The notes beneath the pieces are model-generated. The model was given only the letters and a program-made list of their open reading frames with translations, did not search any database and was not told the origin of the DNA. The position numbers and the translations under genes were made by a program. Of a DNA stretch of 58,077 nucleotides, positions 6,972 through 15,816 are shown one piece after another. Each line of letters starts with the position of its first letter. Position 1 is the stretch's first letter. Origin of the DNA: Bacillus fungorum (GTDB lineage: Bacteria; Bacillota; Bacilli; Bacillales; Bacillaceae_G); NCBI RefSeq assembly GCF_002746455.1, contig NZ_NWUW01000025.1:1-58077 (forward strand), given 5' to 3'.

Positions 6972-9683
6972 TTACCCCATTATCAAATCATGTCCCCCGG
7001 ATTTGTCCGCAGGTTTTGTTGAGTTTAAATTGAAATCTACTTCCCCCTGGTGTTTTCCTTTTTTATTAAGTACTTCAAATCTTCCATGTTGTGTATCTAC
7101 AGCATAAATATTTTTTGTTTTTGAATCAACATATACATCTCTTTTATTAAGTTTACTTAATTTACTGTTCTTTTCCCAACCGTTTTGCTTTGCAATGCCT
7201 TTTGAGGCTATTTTTATTTCAGCAGCTTTTTCATTTATATTCATTTTTGCGATTTTTTTATCAAAGGCTGCTACATCGAAAGAACCTTTAGATACATTTT
7301 TTGTTACATTACCAAGTTTCTGTGCATTTTTCTCAAGATCGCCTAGTGTACCAAATGTACGGCCAATTATTCTTGTTGTACCGCCAGTAACTGCAGCAAG
7401 CGTTCCTGTTACAAATTCACTTGGACCATATTTTTCATGAGTAAACATATCCTCGCCCGTAAAGAGCTGGATACCTTGTTTTAGTTCTCCAAATCCAGGA
7501 GTAATATCAAGCATGAATGAAGTTTGTTGAGCAGAACGTTTTTCTTCTTCTAAATACTCCTTCATTTTTTCAGGTGGCACACCAAAATCACGTAAAGTGT
7601 CTTTAAGTCCATCCATATTCCCCATTTTTTGTGCAGCTGCTGGTATATCAATCTTGTAACTTGCAATTTTATTAGCAGTACCTAAAAGATTATTCGTCGC
7701 GTCTATACCTGACATAATATCTGTGTGAAGTGTTGGGAAAGCTTGTTGTGCTTCTTTAATATGCGTAGAAACACTTCTTGTTAAATCTTCGGCCATCAAT
7801 GCTTGCTTATGTAATGATTTAGCTGCTGTATCAACTGATTTAGCAAATTTATCTACACTTTTATTAAAAGTGTGTAAATCTTTAGCCATTGATTTGTATG
7901 CAGGTATTCTACCCTTAAAATCTTCACGCCAATCCTTTATCTCTGTAGCAGTATCTTTTAAACCGTTAGCTTGTTTTTTAAGCTCTTCTTGTGGTAAGGA
8001 ATTCAAGAATTTTTCTATCGGTTCAATATATGCTTCTCCTACTTCTACTGGAAAACCATTATACATATTAAGTGACGCTGCAATTACATCCATGTATTCT
8101 GCACTGTATTCTGCTAATTGTTTTTTAGTTTCTGGTAACAGATTCTTGGCAGCCTGTACATTTTTAATAATATCCCCAGAGTCCTTATTGGCTTTATCTA
8201 AAACCATAATACTATCTTTTAATAGCATCAATTTATGTATTTTACTAAAATCATTTTCCATCATTTGCAGATTCGTTAGGATAGACTGATATTTTTCTTG
8301 CACATTTGGATCAGCTTCTTTTGCGTTTATGTTCTCAACAAAGCTCTTTATGTGTGATCCTTTTAATGTTGTCAGGAATTCATTCATGCTGTGTGCCAAT
8401 TCACTTGATTCGAGTACAGCCGCATCAACATTTTTCGCCTGATTGGCATCAGCTAATCGTTTAGAGTGTATTTGAATTAATTCTAGACCAAATTTTAAAT
8501 CGTCTACACCTTGACTAATCTCATCCATTTTATCTGATAAAGATTGGTCAAACACAACTACAAATAGTTTTTTTACAACGTATGTCTTCCCGTTGTAATT
8601 TACTCTAAACCATAAGGGACCATCTTCCCCCACTACTTCAAGAGTTTCATCGTCTCCAACTTGAATAGGATTATATCCTTTTAAAACTGTTCTTGAACCG
8701 TATATATTATGATCAAAAGAATTGATTTTCACCCATCCTTTGACCATTTTTCCTGTTCTATCGAATTGAAATTGTTTACCTTTGTAGGTTACATCACCTT
8801 TTTGAATTGCCCCATCATCATTTGCGAAGTACCAATGTGTTGCCTGCGGAAACCAGCCTTTCTGGGCAGCACCAGTTGTTCTATCAAAGTAATAGTCCTT
8901 CCCGTTTACAGTATTCCATCCCACTGCTAAATTACCATTTTGATCGAAGAGATATGTATCGTCTCCTGAACGCAATAATCCAGTATGTTTCACGCCTGGT
9001 TTGTCATAATAGTATTTCTTTTCTCCGTCTACAACCCAGCCAACCGCATCATTATTTTTTATATCTGATGTTGCCATGATTGTCCTATATAAGAACACAG
9101 AAAATTGCTCTCTTGTGACAAGTCCATTTGGATTAAAATTGCCATCACCAGTACCATTTGTGATTTTATTTCCAGCTAATATTTTGACATATTCGTTAGC
9201 CCAATGACCTTTCATATCCGTAAAGTCAAAATTCCCTTGCGGTTTTAAATCGAATGTTCTGACAAGCACTGCAGCCATTTCAGCACGCGTCATATTATTT
9301 TTCGGATTAAATTGTTTCTCTACATTTACGCTAAATATGCCCCGTGCAGTAAGTGCCAAAATTTCCTTTTTAAAATTGCTGTCACCAATATCAACAAATG
9401 GATTATTTGTACTATCTTGCGGTTTCAAATATCGATACAAGAAAGCAGCAAGATGTTCGCGAATAATAGGATCCGTAGCACCGAAATACCCATTTCCGTA
9501 TCCTGTTATAATCTTATTCTCAGCCATATACATCATTTCTTTATATGCCCAGTGAGTTTTAGGAACGTCAATAAATGATGATAAATTTCCTTGATTATTT
9601 TGTTCTGCATACGCTGTTCCTACTGTACTGAATAATAAAATACATATCACAGAACTTAAAAATAATTTCTTAATTGTATTCAT
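6972..9683 (-). CDS. S-layer-anchored polymorphic toxin with colicin E3-type rRNase tip
   Basis: This is a 903-residue secreted protein. The start is the ATG at 9683 because the upstream in-frame ATG overlaps the AGGAG ribosome binding site. Order: signal peptide (1-30); three SLH domains (about 32-205: HWAYKEM, NFKKEI, HWANEYV); glucan/choline-binding-like repeats (GWVVDGEKKYYYD, GWNTVNGKDYYFD; about 210-320); a helical region (about 360-700); a pretoxin-TG-like segment (DITPGFGELKQGIQLFTGED); and a C-terminal RNase. The tip contains VDTQHGRFE and NKKGKHQGE. Asp863, His866 and Glu870 match the spacing of the catalytic D/H/E of colicin E3, which cleaves 16S rRNA. Wall anchoring through SLH domains with a toxin at the far end suggests contact-dependent killing. 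The downstream gene is probably its immunity protein. Confidence 0.85.
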   Translation of the reverse strand: MNTIKKLFLSSVICILLFSTVGTAYAEQNNQGNLSSFIDVPKTHWAYKEMMYMAENKIITGYGNGYFGATDPIIREHLAAFLYRYLKPQDSTNNPFVDIGDSNFKKEILALTARGIFSVNVEKQFNPKNNMTRAEMAAVLVRTFDLKPQGNFDFTDMKGHWANEYVKILAGNKITNGTGDGNFNPNGLVTREQFSVFLYRTIMATSDIKNNDAVGWVVDGEKKYYYDKPGVKHTGLLRSGDDTYLFDQNGNLAVGWNTVNGKDYYFDRTTGAAQKGWFPQATHWYFANDDGAIQKGDVTYKGKQFQFDRTGKMVKGWVKINSFDHNIYGSRTVLKGYNPIQVGDDETLEVVGEDGPLWFRVNYNGKTYVVKKLFVVVFDQSLSDKMDEISQGVDDLKFGLELIQIHSKRLADANQAKNVDAAVLESSELAHSMNEFLTTLKGSHIKSFVENINAKEADPNVQEKYQSILTNLQMMENDFSKIHKLMLLKDSIMVLDKANKDSGDIIKNVQAAKNLLPETKKQLAEYSAEYMDVIAASLNMYNGFPVEVGEAYIEPIEKFLNSLPQEELKKQANGLKDTATEIKDWREDFKGRIPAYKSMAKDLHTFNKSVDKFAKSVDTAAKSLHKQALMAEDLTRSVSTHIKEAQQAFPTLHTDIMSGIDATNNLLGTANKIASYKIDIPAAAQKMGNMDGLKDTLRDFGVPPEKMKEYLEEEKRSAQQTSFMLDITPGFGELKQGIQLFTGEDMFTHEKYGPSEFVTGTLAAVTGGTTRIIGRTFGTLGDLEKNAQKLGNVTKNVSKGSFDVAAFDKKIAKMNINEKAAEIKIASKGIAKQNGWEKNSKLSKLNKRDVYVDSKTKNIYAVDTQHGRFEVLNKKGKHQGEVDFNLNSTKPADKSGGHDLIMG

Positions 9684-9871
9684 AATAGATCTCCTATTCA
9701 ATTTTTAAAAATATAATTGCAAAATCAGCACTTATTTTATCCTTCATTTACGGCGTTTTATATAATTATTAAATTTCTATTCATACTGATATTTCGTATA
9801 AGGACAACCTAAGTCATTCTGTCTAAACAATAATTAATTCATAAGATGTTTCATTTTTTAAATGTAGTAGC

Positions 9872-9955
9872 CCGTTTATGGAACCTTCTTAATATACAGT
9901 AAAACCAAGTTTTTTAATTTGAAAATCCCTTAGTGTAAAATTCGCATTATGTTGA
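9872..9955 (-). repeat. Imperfect inverted repeat, copy B
   Basis: This is the reverse-complement homologue of 3533-3621 at about 80% identity by eye. It overlaps the 3' end of a broken small secreted-peptide gene. The pair flanks about 6.3 kb that holds the TIR and toxin genes. Confidence 0.6.
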
Positions 9956-10095
9956 CGAGATCCATAATAATACCAATCCCCTTTCTCTTTGACGCGGCCT
10001 ATTTGATTTAAAACTTCGACTTCCTCTGTAAACATTGGTGCATAGGTAGAAAATAATTAAAATAATGATAATATAAGTCCTATGATTTTCTTCAT
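9889..10095 (-). pseudogene. Small secreted protein gene broken by an in-frame stop
   Basis: AGGAG precedes an ATG at 10095. The reading MKKIIGLILSLF is interrupted by TAA at codon 13, then continues in the same frame as LFSTYAPMFTEEVEVLNQIG... to a second TAA at 9889. Without the stop it would be a 68-residue protein with a signal peptide and a short WYYYGSRQ domain. One base substitution explains the loss. Confidence 0.6.
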
Positions 10096-10196
10096 ACTCG
10101 CATCTCCTTATCAATTCGTAAAAAACCTTTTAATTATATATTAGGTTTCATTTGTATTTAAATAAAAAAATATAAATATGCATAATTACATATTAC

Positions 10197-10226
10197 CTTC
10201 TCAATAGAGTGTACCCTATTGAGAAG
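10197..10226. other. Perfect inverted repeat, possible resolvase (res) site or operator
   Basis: CTTCTCAATAG and CTATTGAGAAG are 11-bp perfect arms around an 8-base centre, 80 bp upstream of the serine recombinase start. Tn3-type resolvases bind such sites next to tnpR, both for recombination and for self-repression. Confidence 0.5.
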
Positions 10227-10305
10227 AAATCATTTCCTTGATATTATTAGTCTCATAGACTCTCAATAACACTTATCAAAAATATGTACAAAAAGAGGGA
10301 TGAAA

Positions 10306-10875
10306 ATGGTCTATGGATACGCACGTGTAAGTGCACAAGATCAAAATTTAGATACACAAATTGAACAACTTATAAAATATGGAGTAGATAAAATCATAAA
10401 AGAGAAAATTAGTGGAGTAACAAAACAAAAGCCGGAGTTAGACACTTTACTTTCAAAATTAACTACTGGGGATACCTTAGTCGTAACTAGAATGGATCGT
10501 TTAGGTAGAAATACCATTCAACTGTTACAGTTAGTAGAACAATTTCGGGAAAAGGATGTTCACTTTGCAATTTTAAATTTAGGAATTGATACAAGAACTC
10601 CAACGGGTAAGTTCTTCTTAACTGTCATGGCTGCCTTTAGTGAATTAGATCGTGAAATGATTAAAGAAAAACAACATGCGGGAATAAAGCTAGCAAAACA
10701 AAAAGGAGTATATAGAGGAAGAGTGAAGAAATACACAGATAAACATCCTGGCATGAACCATGCCATTGAATTACGTCAAACTACCGATAAAACTATAAAA
10801 GAGATATGTACAATTACAGGGATCAGTCAGGCTGCGTTTTATCGTAGACTAAAGGAAATTGAACAAGATATTTAG
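10306..10875 (+). CDS. tnpR: Serine recombinase, Tn3/Tn1546-type resolvase
   Basis: This 190-residue resolvase/invertase starts MVYGYARVSAQDQN with the nucleophile Ser9. It continues with VTRMDRLGRNTIQLLQ, the E-helix region (TPTGKFFLTVMAAFSELDREMI) and a C-terminal helix-turn-helix (ISQAAFYRRL). Length and motifs are those of TnpR of the Tn3 family. The second ATG (10306) is preferred because AAGAGGG sits six bases before it. No tnpA is present nearby, but a Tn1546-like terminal repeat lies at 14620-14657, so this is probably the surviving resolvase of a decayed transposon. Confidence 0.9.
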   Translation: MVYGYARVSAQDQNLDTQIEQLIKYGVDKIIKEKISGVTKQKPELDTLLSKLTTGDTLVVTRMDRLGRNTIQLLQLVEQFREKDVHFAILNLGIDTRTPTGKFFLTVMAAFSELDREMIKEKQHAGIKLAKQKGVYRGRVKKYTDKHPGMNHAIELRQTTDKTIKEICTITGISQAAFYRRLKEIEQDI

Positions 10876-10921
10876 ATCCTGATTTATAATAAATATTTTA
10901 TAATCGTAAAGGGAGAATATA

Positions 10922-11773
10922 ATGTACTCTATAGGCAAATTTTCTGAAATATGTAATATTCCTGTTAAAACATTACGCTACTATAGCGACATTGGATTAC
11001 TAAAACCTTCTTACATAGATCCTGTAACAAACTATCGGTATTATGACTACGAAAAAATTCAAATTATGAAAAAAATTATGCTTCTAAAAAGCTGTCAATT
11101 TCCCTTAACTACGATTAAGGAATTTATTGAAAACCCTGATCAAGTACAATGGAAAAGCATATTAGAGCATAAAATATATGAGCTTGAGGATCAAAAAGGA
11201 CAAATCTCCAAACAAATAGAAGAGATGAATCGGTTAAAAATACAAATAGAAAAGAAAGCATCTATAATTCCTGGGCCGGTTATATCTAGCTGTTATATTG
11301 AAAATCGAGAGGGAATAACAGTTTATTCTGTTCGTGAGAAAATAAAGATAAAATTTATAGATAAGTTGGTTAAAAAATTATTTGATCGAGTTTATGCTTT
11401 TAATCTTGTGATAAATGGAAAACTAATGGCTATCTTTCATGATAGAGATTTGAATCAAAAGGAGGCAGACGTAGAACTTCTTCTTCCAGTAAAAGATACG
11501 AATAAAATAGACAATTGTAGGATTTTAGACAAAGGGATGTACGCATGTCTGACTGTTAAAGGTCCCTATTCAGAGTTGGATGTAGGATATGAAATATTGA
11601 AAAATTGGATACTAGAACAGAATCTAATCCAGAGCGGAAAAGCAATAGAGATTTATGAAAAAGGTATTGTTCCTTCTAATATTAATTTAAGAGACATACG
11701 ACCAGATTTAAACAGACATCCATCAGAGTTTATTACGAAAATATGTATTCCAGTTATCAAGAACTATAGTTAA
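10922..11773 (+). CDS. MerR-family regulator with C-terminal ligand-binding domain
   Basis: This 283-residue protein has an N-terminal MerR winged helix (YSIGKFSEICNIPVKTLRYY, then DIGLLKPSYIDPVTNYRYYDY), a coiled-coil dimerisation helix (about 80-118) and a C-terminal domain of the GyrI/BmrR type (about 125-275). BmrR-like regulators bind hydrophobic or cationic small molecules and untwist a promoter with a 19-bp spacer. Such a promoter lies directly downstream (11801-11831), so it very likely controls the two acylase genes that follow. GGGAG precedes the ATG. Confidence 0.85.
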   Translation: MYSIGKFSEICNIPVKTLRYYSDIGLLKPSYIDPVTNYRYYDYEKIQIMKKIMLLKSCQFPLTTIKEFIENPDQVQWKSILEHKIYELEDQKGQISKQIEEMNRLKIQIEKKASIIPGPVISSCYIENREGITVYSVREKIKIKFIDKLVKKLFDRVYAFNLVINGKLMAIFHDRDLNQKEADVELLLPVKDTNKIDNCRILDKGMYACLTVKGPYSELDVGYEILKNWILEQNLIQSGKAIEIYEKGIVPSNINLRDIRPDLNRHPSEFITKICIPVIKNYS

Positions 11774-11800
11774 GTAACAGTTATTTATATCGAAACAGGG

Positions 11801-11831
11801 TAAACTCTCCACTTACTGGAGGGTTTATTCT
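11801..11831 (+). promoter_or_regulatory. MerR-type promoter and operator
   Basis: TAAACTCTCC and GGAGGGTTTA form an inverted repeat lying between a -35-like TAAACT (11801-11806) and a -10 TATTCT (11826-11831). The spacer is 19 bp, the over-long spacing typical of MerR-activated promoters. It drives the two acylase genes. Confidence 0.7.
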
Positions 11832-11866
11832 ATATATATACAAAAGTATAAACGGAGGGAGTTACT

Positions 11867-12877
11867 ATGTATCATCCGAGATTAAAAGGAAATGTTTATC
11901 AGGCAGGAAAGCATTATGCAGAAATCCTTTATAAAAATGGGTTTCGATTTCCAAAAATAACAGAGAAAAAATTAAAATTTGGGGAGTTATGCAAACCTAT
12001 TCTTACTGAATTTGACCCTTCTATTGTTAAGGAAATACAAGGATTTGCTGATGGCTGCCATTCTTCTTTTGAAGAAGTAAGTGCATTTCTATTAAGTATA
12101 GGTGTATTTGAATTGGCTGGTCAATGTAGCATCTTTTCAGCATTCAATGGAGGAGAAATGATTGTTGGACGCAATTATGATATGCTCTTAAATTTAAAGA
12201 AAATAACAGAGTCCTCATTAGTTTGTTTTGAAGGCAAAAATAAATATGTAGGTCATTCAGATTGTTTTATTGGAAAAGTTGATGGTATAAATCAACATGG
12301 TTTATTTGTAGGAATTACATCGGTTCCTCATGAGGAAATTAAGCCAGGATTGAATTTTTATTTTGCTGTTAAATATATTTTAGAAAACTGTTGTACCGTG
12401 GAAGAAGGAATAGAAGTGTTAAAAAGATTCCCAAGTTCGGTAGCTAATAACTACTTGTTAGCAGATCCATTAGGGAATATGGCTGTTGTAGAAGTTACCC
12501 CTAATGACTATCAAGTGCGTCTTCCCACCAATAATTATATTCATTGTACCAATCACCATGAAAGTACATCAGTATCTGAAAGCTGGAATTGGAGCAAATC
12601 AAAAGAACGTTTTGAAACATTAGATATACGTCTTAAAGAAAACGTCAATAAAATGACTCTTTCCATTGCGCAATCAATTATGTCAGAAACAAAGGGACAT
12701 GTTTGTTTAAATTTAAAAGAACATAATTTTGGTACGCTCTTCTCTGTTGTAGCAAACTTAAATACATTAGATATAAACAGAGCTGAGGGACAACCAAACA
12801 GAGCAAAATATATATCGGATAGACGGTTGATAGATGTCGTTTCAATAGGGACACCTTATGTATTACCACGATATTAA
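11867..12877 (+). CDS. C45-type Ntn hydrolase / acyltransferase, copy 1
   Basis: This 336-residue protein resembles the peptidase C45 (isopenicillin N acyltransferase / linear amide hydrolase) group. Such enzymes self-cleave to expose an N-terminal cysteine that hydrolyses or transfers acyl groups on amide bonds. Cys87 in AGQCSIFSA is the candidate nucleophile; it is followed by VGRNYDM, GKVDGINQHGLFVGI and NYLLADPLGNMAVVEV, all typical of the fold. There is no signal peptide, so it is cytoplasmic. GGAGGG precedes the ATG. It forms an operon with the next gene (29 bp apart). The substrate is unknown; penicillin-, bile-acid- or lactone-like amides are possibilities only. Confidence 0.8.
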   Translation: MYHPRLKGNVYQAGKHYAEILYKNGFRFPKITEKKLKFGELCKPILTEFDPSIVKEIQGFADGCHSSFEEVSAFLLSIGVFELAGQCSIFSAFNGGEMIVGRNYDMLLNLKKITESSLVCFEGKNKYVGHSDCFIGKVDGINQHGLFVGITSVPHEEIKPGLNFYFAVKYILENCCTVEEGIEVLKRFPSSVANNYLLADPLGNMAVVEVTPNDYQVRLPTNNYIHCTNHHESTSVSESWNWSKSKERFETLDIRLKENVNKMTLSIAQSIMSETKGHVCLNLKEHNFGTLFSVVANLNTLDINRAEGQPNRAKYISDRRLIDVVSIGTPYVLPRY

Positions 12878-12906
12878 TCAATAAATTGGACTGGAGAGAG
12901 ACAAAT

Positions 12907-14016
12907 ATGAAAGATTCAATTCAAGGTTATTTTTCTTTTCTTGAAGGCAACAGCCACGAGATTGGTAGAAGGCAAGGAGAAGAAATAAAAAAGATTCCTA
13001 ATGTAATGAATGTAGTTTTATTATCCGAACCAATAGATGAGGCGAAATTTAAGGATATGGAAAAATTAATGAACCAGTATTGTCCCGGTTTAATCGAGGA
13101 ATTACAAGGGTTTGCAGATTCACTAAATGTAAAGCCTAGTTATCTTAATTTCTTTGATGAAGCTTTGCTACAACCAGGTGGATGTAGTTTGGGTGCTGTT
13201 TTACCGTCTAAAACAAATGATAGTAAAACCTATGTCCTTAGAAACTACGACTTGTCACCAGCAATATCTGATATGAGACTCTGTACAACAAAAGTAAAGG
13301 GTAAATACAGTCATACCGGATTCTCCGTTTCTTATTTTGGTCGAAGTGAAGGCTTAAATGAAAAGGGGTTCTGTGTAGCTTTTGCCTCTTGCGGTATGCC
13401 AGTTGGAAAACATCTAGGAATGAAAAAGCCTATCATAAAAGGACTACAATTTATGGTAATAGTCAGAGCTTTACTTGAAAATTGTAAAGACGTTGAGGAA
13501 GGAATTTCTTATTTAGAGGATATGCCTATTGGAACAAATATGAATTTGCTTCTGGCAGATGCCAATGGTAACGCAGCTTTAATAGAAACTTATGATGGAA
13601 AAAAGGTTGTAGAAAGAGGCGATAAAAAATCAGGATTTTTTATTGCAACCAATCATGCTGTAATGCCAGAAATAATTAAGTTAGAAAGCGGAAAATTAGA
13701 ACAATCTGAAATGCGTTATAATTTTTTGAAAGACAACTTAGAAAGTAATAATTTTATTACAAAGAATGAATTACAACAATTAATGTTAAAGGAATACCCT
13801 AAGGGTGTAACAGTACACAATTTTGAAGAAAATTTCGGAACTGTTCATTCTATACTATTTAATCTTAATGACAAACAATTAGATATTTCTTTCGGTTCCC
13901 CTATAAATAATAAAATCTATAAATTAAAAGTAGGGGAAACCTTGCCTTTTAACGAATTAGAAATTTTTATTAAGAACAATAACTATGGGCCAAACTTTTG
14001 GAAACTAGTCAAATAA
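12907..14016 (+). CDS. C45-type Ntn hydrolase / acyltransferase, copy 2
   Basis: This 369-residue protein is a second member of the same fold, clearly divergent from the first. It starts at ATG 12907 with GGAGAG eight bases upstream. N-terminal GNSHEIGRRQGEE is typical of C45 proteins. Cys93 in QPGGCSLGAVLP is the predicted autocatalytic nucleophile, followed by LRNYDLS, SEGLNEKGFCVAF and NLLLADANGNAALIE. Two distinct acylases under one MerR-type promoter suggest inducible breakdown or modification of an amide-containing compound. The compound cannot be read from the sequence. Confidence 0.8.
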   Translation: MKDSIQGYFSFLEGNSHEIGRRQGEEIKKIPNVMNVVLLSEPIDEAKFKDMEKLMNQYCPGLIEELQGFADSLNVKPSYLNFFDEALLQPGGCSLGAVLPSKTNDSKTYVLRNYDLSPAISDMRLCTTKVKGKYSHTGFSVSYFGRSEGLNEKGFCVAFASCGMPVGKHLGMKKPIIKGLQFMVIVRALLENCKDVEEGISYLEDMPIGTNMNLLLADANGNAALIETYDGKKVVERGDKKSGFFIATNHAVMPEIIKLESGKLEQSEMRYNFLKDNLESNNFITKNELQQLMLKEYPKGVTVHNFEENFGTVHSILFNLNDKQLDISFGSPINNKIYKLKVGETLPFNELEIFIKNNNYGPNFWKLVK

Positions 14017-14251
14017 TACTTCCAATATCAGAAGTAATGGATAACTCTAAGCATCCTTTTCTAAATAACCTAATACTAATTAAAATAACAAACGATTCCT
14101 TTCAAATAAGAAAGCAGTTCTTTAGTGAATATTATAATATTTATAGGATGCGGAGAGATTATCAAGCCCTTTGTAACTAAGAAAGCATGTTCAAAAAAAT
14201 TAGGGAATCTAGTTTTGGATTATAAAGAATCCTTGTGGAAGGAATTAAAAA
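14017..14251. other. Short intergenic region without a convincing gene
   Basis: A 60-codon frame runs through it but overlaps the acylase and lacks a ribosome binding site. I see no terminator or repeat. Confidence 0.4.
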
Positions 14252-14554
14252 ATGAAAATATCTGAATTACAAAGAAATGTTAGAGAGTTTAGTAAAAATA
14301 AAGGTTTTGAGCATTCAACGATTGAAGAAAGAACCTTATTTTTGGTTACAGAAATAGGAGAAGTAGCTCAAGAAGTTTTAAAAATCTCTTCCAAACCTGA
14401 TGCTGATAATATTAATGAACTAAAAGAACATTTGAGTTTTGAAATATACGATGCGGTATGGAATCTTTTTGATCTTGCCAACAAGCTCGATATTGATTTA
14501 GAAGAGGCGTTTAGAAAAAAGAGTGAGATAAATAAATATAGAAATTGGGATTAA
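14252..14554 (+). CDS. MazG-like nucleotide pyrophosphohydrolase
   Basis: This 100-residue all-alpha protein has TLFLVTEIGEVAQEVL (the ExxE pair of the MazG/dUTPase metal site) and a second helix LSFEIYDAVWNLFDLANKLDIDL carrying the ExxD pair. These enzymes hydrolyse (d)NTPs or modified nucleotides to the monophosphate and remove pyrophosphate. Length fits the short MazG-like clade. GGAAGG precedes the ATG. It is the last complete gene before the transposon end. Confidence 0.8.
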   Translation: MKISELQRNVREFSKNKGFEHSTIEERTLFLVTEIGEVAQEVLKISSKPDADNINELKEHLSFEIYDAVWNLFDLANKLDIDLEEAFRKKSEINKYRNWD

Positions 14555-14619
14555 TAATTTTAAAAGTTTAAATGGAATCCGGTTTTCGTTTTGAAGGCCG
14601 GATAATTTACGAACATTTT

Positions 14620-14657
14620 CTTATCGTTGTAAATCCGCATTTTCCTGACGCTACCCC
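14620..14657 (-). mobile_element. Tn3-family (Tn1546-like) 38-bp terminal inverted repeat
   Basis: Read on the minus strand it begins GGGGTAGCGTCAGGAAAATG and ends CGATAAG, closely matching the terminal repeat of Tn1546-type elements as I remember it. The GGGG end points right, so the element lies to the left, toward the resolvase. Coding homology of the disrupted gene starts at the next bases. I found no partner repeat or tnpA. Confidence 0.75.
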
Positions 14658-15289
14658 TTGTAGGGATTGATTATCAGAACGAATATATTTACGGATGTAT
14701 TTTCGTTTTTCGTACGATGAAAAAAGGGAATGGAACAGGTAATGTATTAATTGATTTAGTTCACAACTCTAACATTAATGCTCTCCAAGCTCATATACAT
14801 GGCGATTGCCATTTCCATACCTTCGAATACAGAATGTCTATGAGTAATGATCCAATTAAAATTACAGATCACATTTCTTTAGAGAAGGTCAAAAATACAA
14901 CAAATGATGAATATTACGCACTTATAAAAGACCAAAAATATCGATTACTCAATAACGCTAGTAATCACCAGTCTAAAAATGTATCCTTTGTTAGACATCT
15001 ACTATTTACAGAATATAATCAGCACATAGAAAATGTAGATACTCTCGAATTAGCTCCCATTTTCAAGTTACAACAAGAGCATATAGGGTGTAACTCTAGA
15101 TATTTAGATTATATGAATGTGTCACAATTGACTAAATTTGATGATACTCTAAAACGCTCCATAGAATGGAATCAAGCCCAAAAAATTATCCAAGATAAAA
15201 TGGAACATTTGAAAAAAGAAAAGAATGAAATACTAACTAAACTTTTAGAATGGAACGATTTAGAGAACTCTCGTTTGATTGAATCGTAA
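14658..15289 (+). pseudogene. 5'-truncated paralogue of the 1534-2238 gene
   Basis: In-frame similarity to the 234-residue protein starts at its residue 25 (VGIDYQN) two bases after the transposon terminal repeat and continues to the stop. It is about 90% identical at protein level by eye and one residue shorter. The first 24 codons and the ribosome binding site are gone, so the transposon end removed them. A shorter product from ATG 14717 (190 residues) is conceivable but has only a weak ribosome binding site. Confidence 0.8.
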
Positions 15290-15352
15290 GACAAAACATT
15301 TTATGATGAACGGAATAATCAATAACAGTTATTTACATAAAAGAAAAAAGAG

Positions 15353-15380
15353 AAAGTCCTGCTATAAAAGCAGGACTTTT
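15353..15380. terminator. Bidirectional terminator at the end of the transfer operon
   Basis: AAAGTCCTGC pairs perfectly with GCAGGACTTT around a 7-base loop, with T-rich flanks on the plus strand and A-rich on the other side. It separates the truncated paralogue from the convergent minus-strand operon. Confidence 0.9.
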
Positions 15381-15393
15381 CGATTTATTACTT

Positions 15394-15537
15394 TCAATAA
15401 GGAAGAGGGCTTACTTCTTCATTTTCATGTCGATGATCGCATTTTCTGCAAAAAAGAATCCAATTTGGATATTCGTCATACATCGGGATCATTTCAACTT
15501 CCTTTTCTTCTCTTTGGACACATACTGGACATAGCAT
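15394..15537 (-). CDS. Small zinc-ribbon protein, 47 aa
   Basis: The protein MLCPVCVQREEKEVE... carries two CxxC pairs (CPVC and CRKC) about 30 residues apart, a minimal zinc ribbon. AAGGAGG is eight bases before the ATG at 15537; an ATG at 15543 is too close. It is the last gene of the long minus-strand transfer operon, just before the terminator. Its role is unknown. Confidence 0.65.
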   Translation of the reverse strand: MLCPVCVQREEKEVEMIPMYDEYPNWILFCRKCDHRHENEEVSPLPY

Positions 15538-15572
15538 ATTCATTTCCTCCTTTTTATGCACGATATTGATTT

Positions 15573-15785
15573 TCACTTTTGTAAGACTGTATATTGAACT
15601 CCCTCTGAAACAAATAAACTTGCGGAATTCACTTTTATAGTACATTTTCCTAATCGCCGCTTTACCTCTGATTGCAATTTCTCACTTGCTTCCTCTAAGG
15701 ATTGTGCTGGAATAATCGTAGATTGTGAGTCTGTTACCTTACCACTATACATCACTGAAAAATTCAATTCGTATTGATGTATCAA
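15573..15785 (-). CDS. Hypothetical protein, 70 aa
   Basis: This small soluble protein begins at TTG with GGAGTGGAG upstream. It contains a helix (PAQSLEEASEKLQSEVKRRL) between short strands, compatible with a compact alpha/beta domain. It is near the end of the transfer operon. No family is recognised. Confidence 0.55.
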   Translation of the reverse strand: MIHQYELNFSVMYSGKVTDSQSTIIPAQSLEEASEKLQSEVKRRLGKCTIKVNSASLFVSEGVQYTVLQK

Positions 15786-15816
15786 GATTTCTCCACTCCC
15801 TTTCTCCTAGATTTCC

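Noticed and set aside
13998..14180. 60-codon plus-strand ORF after the second acylase
   Set aside because: It starts inside the acylase gene in another frame, without a ribosome binding site.
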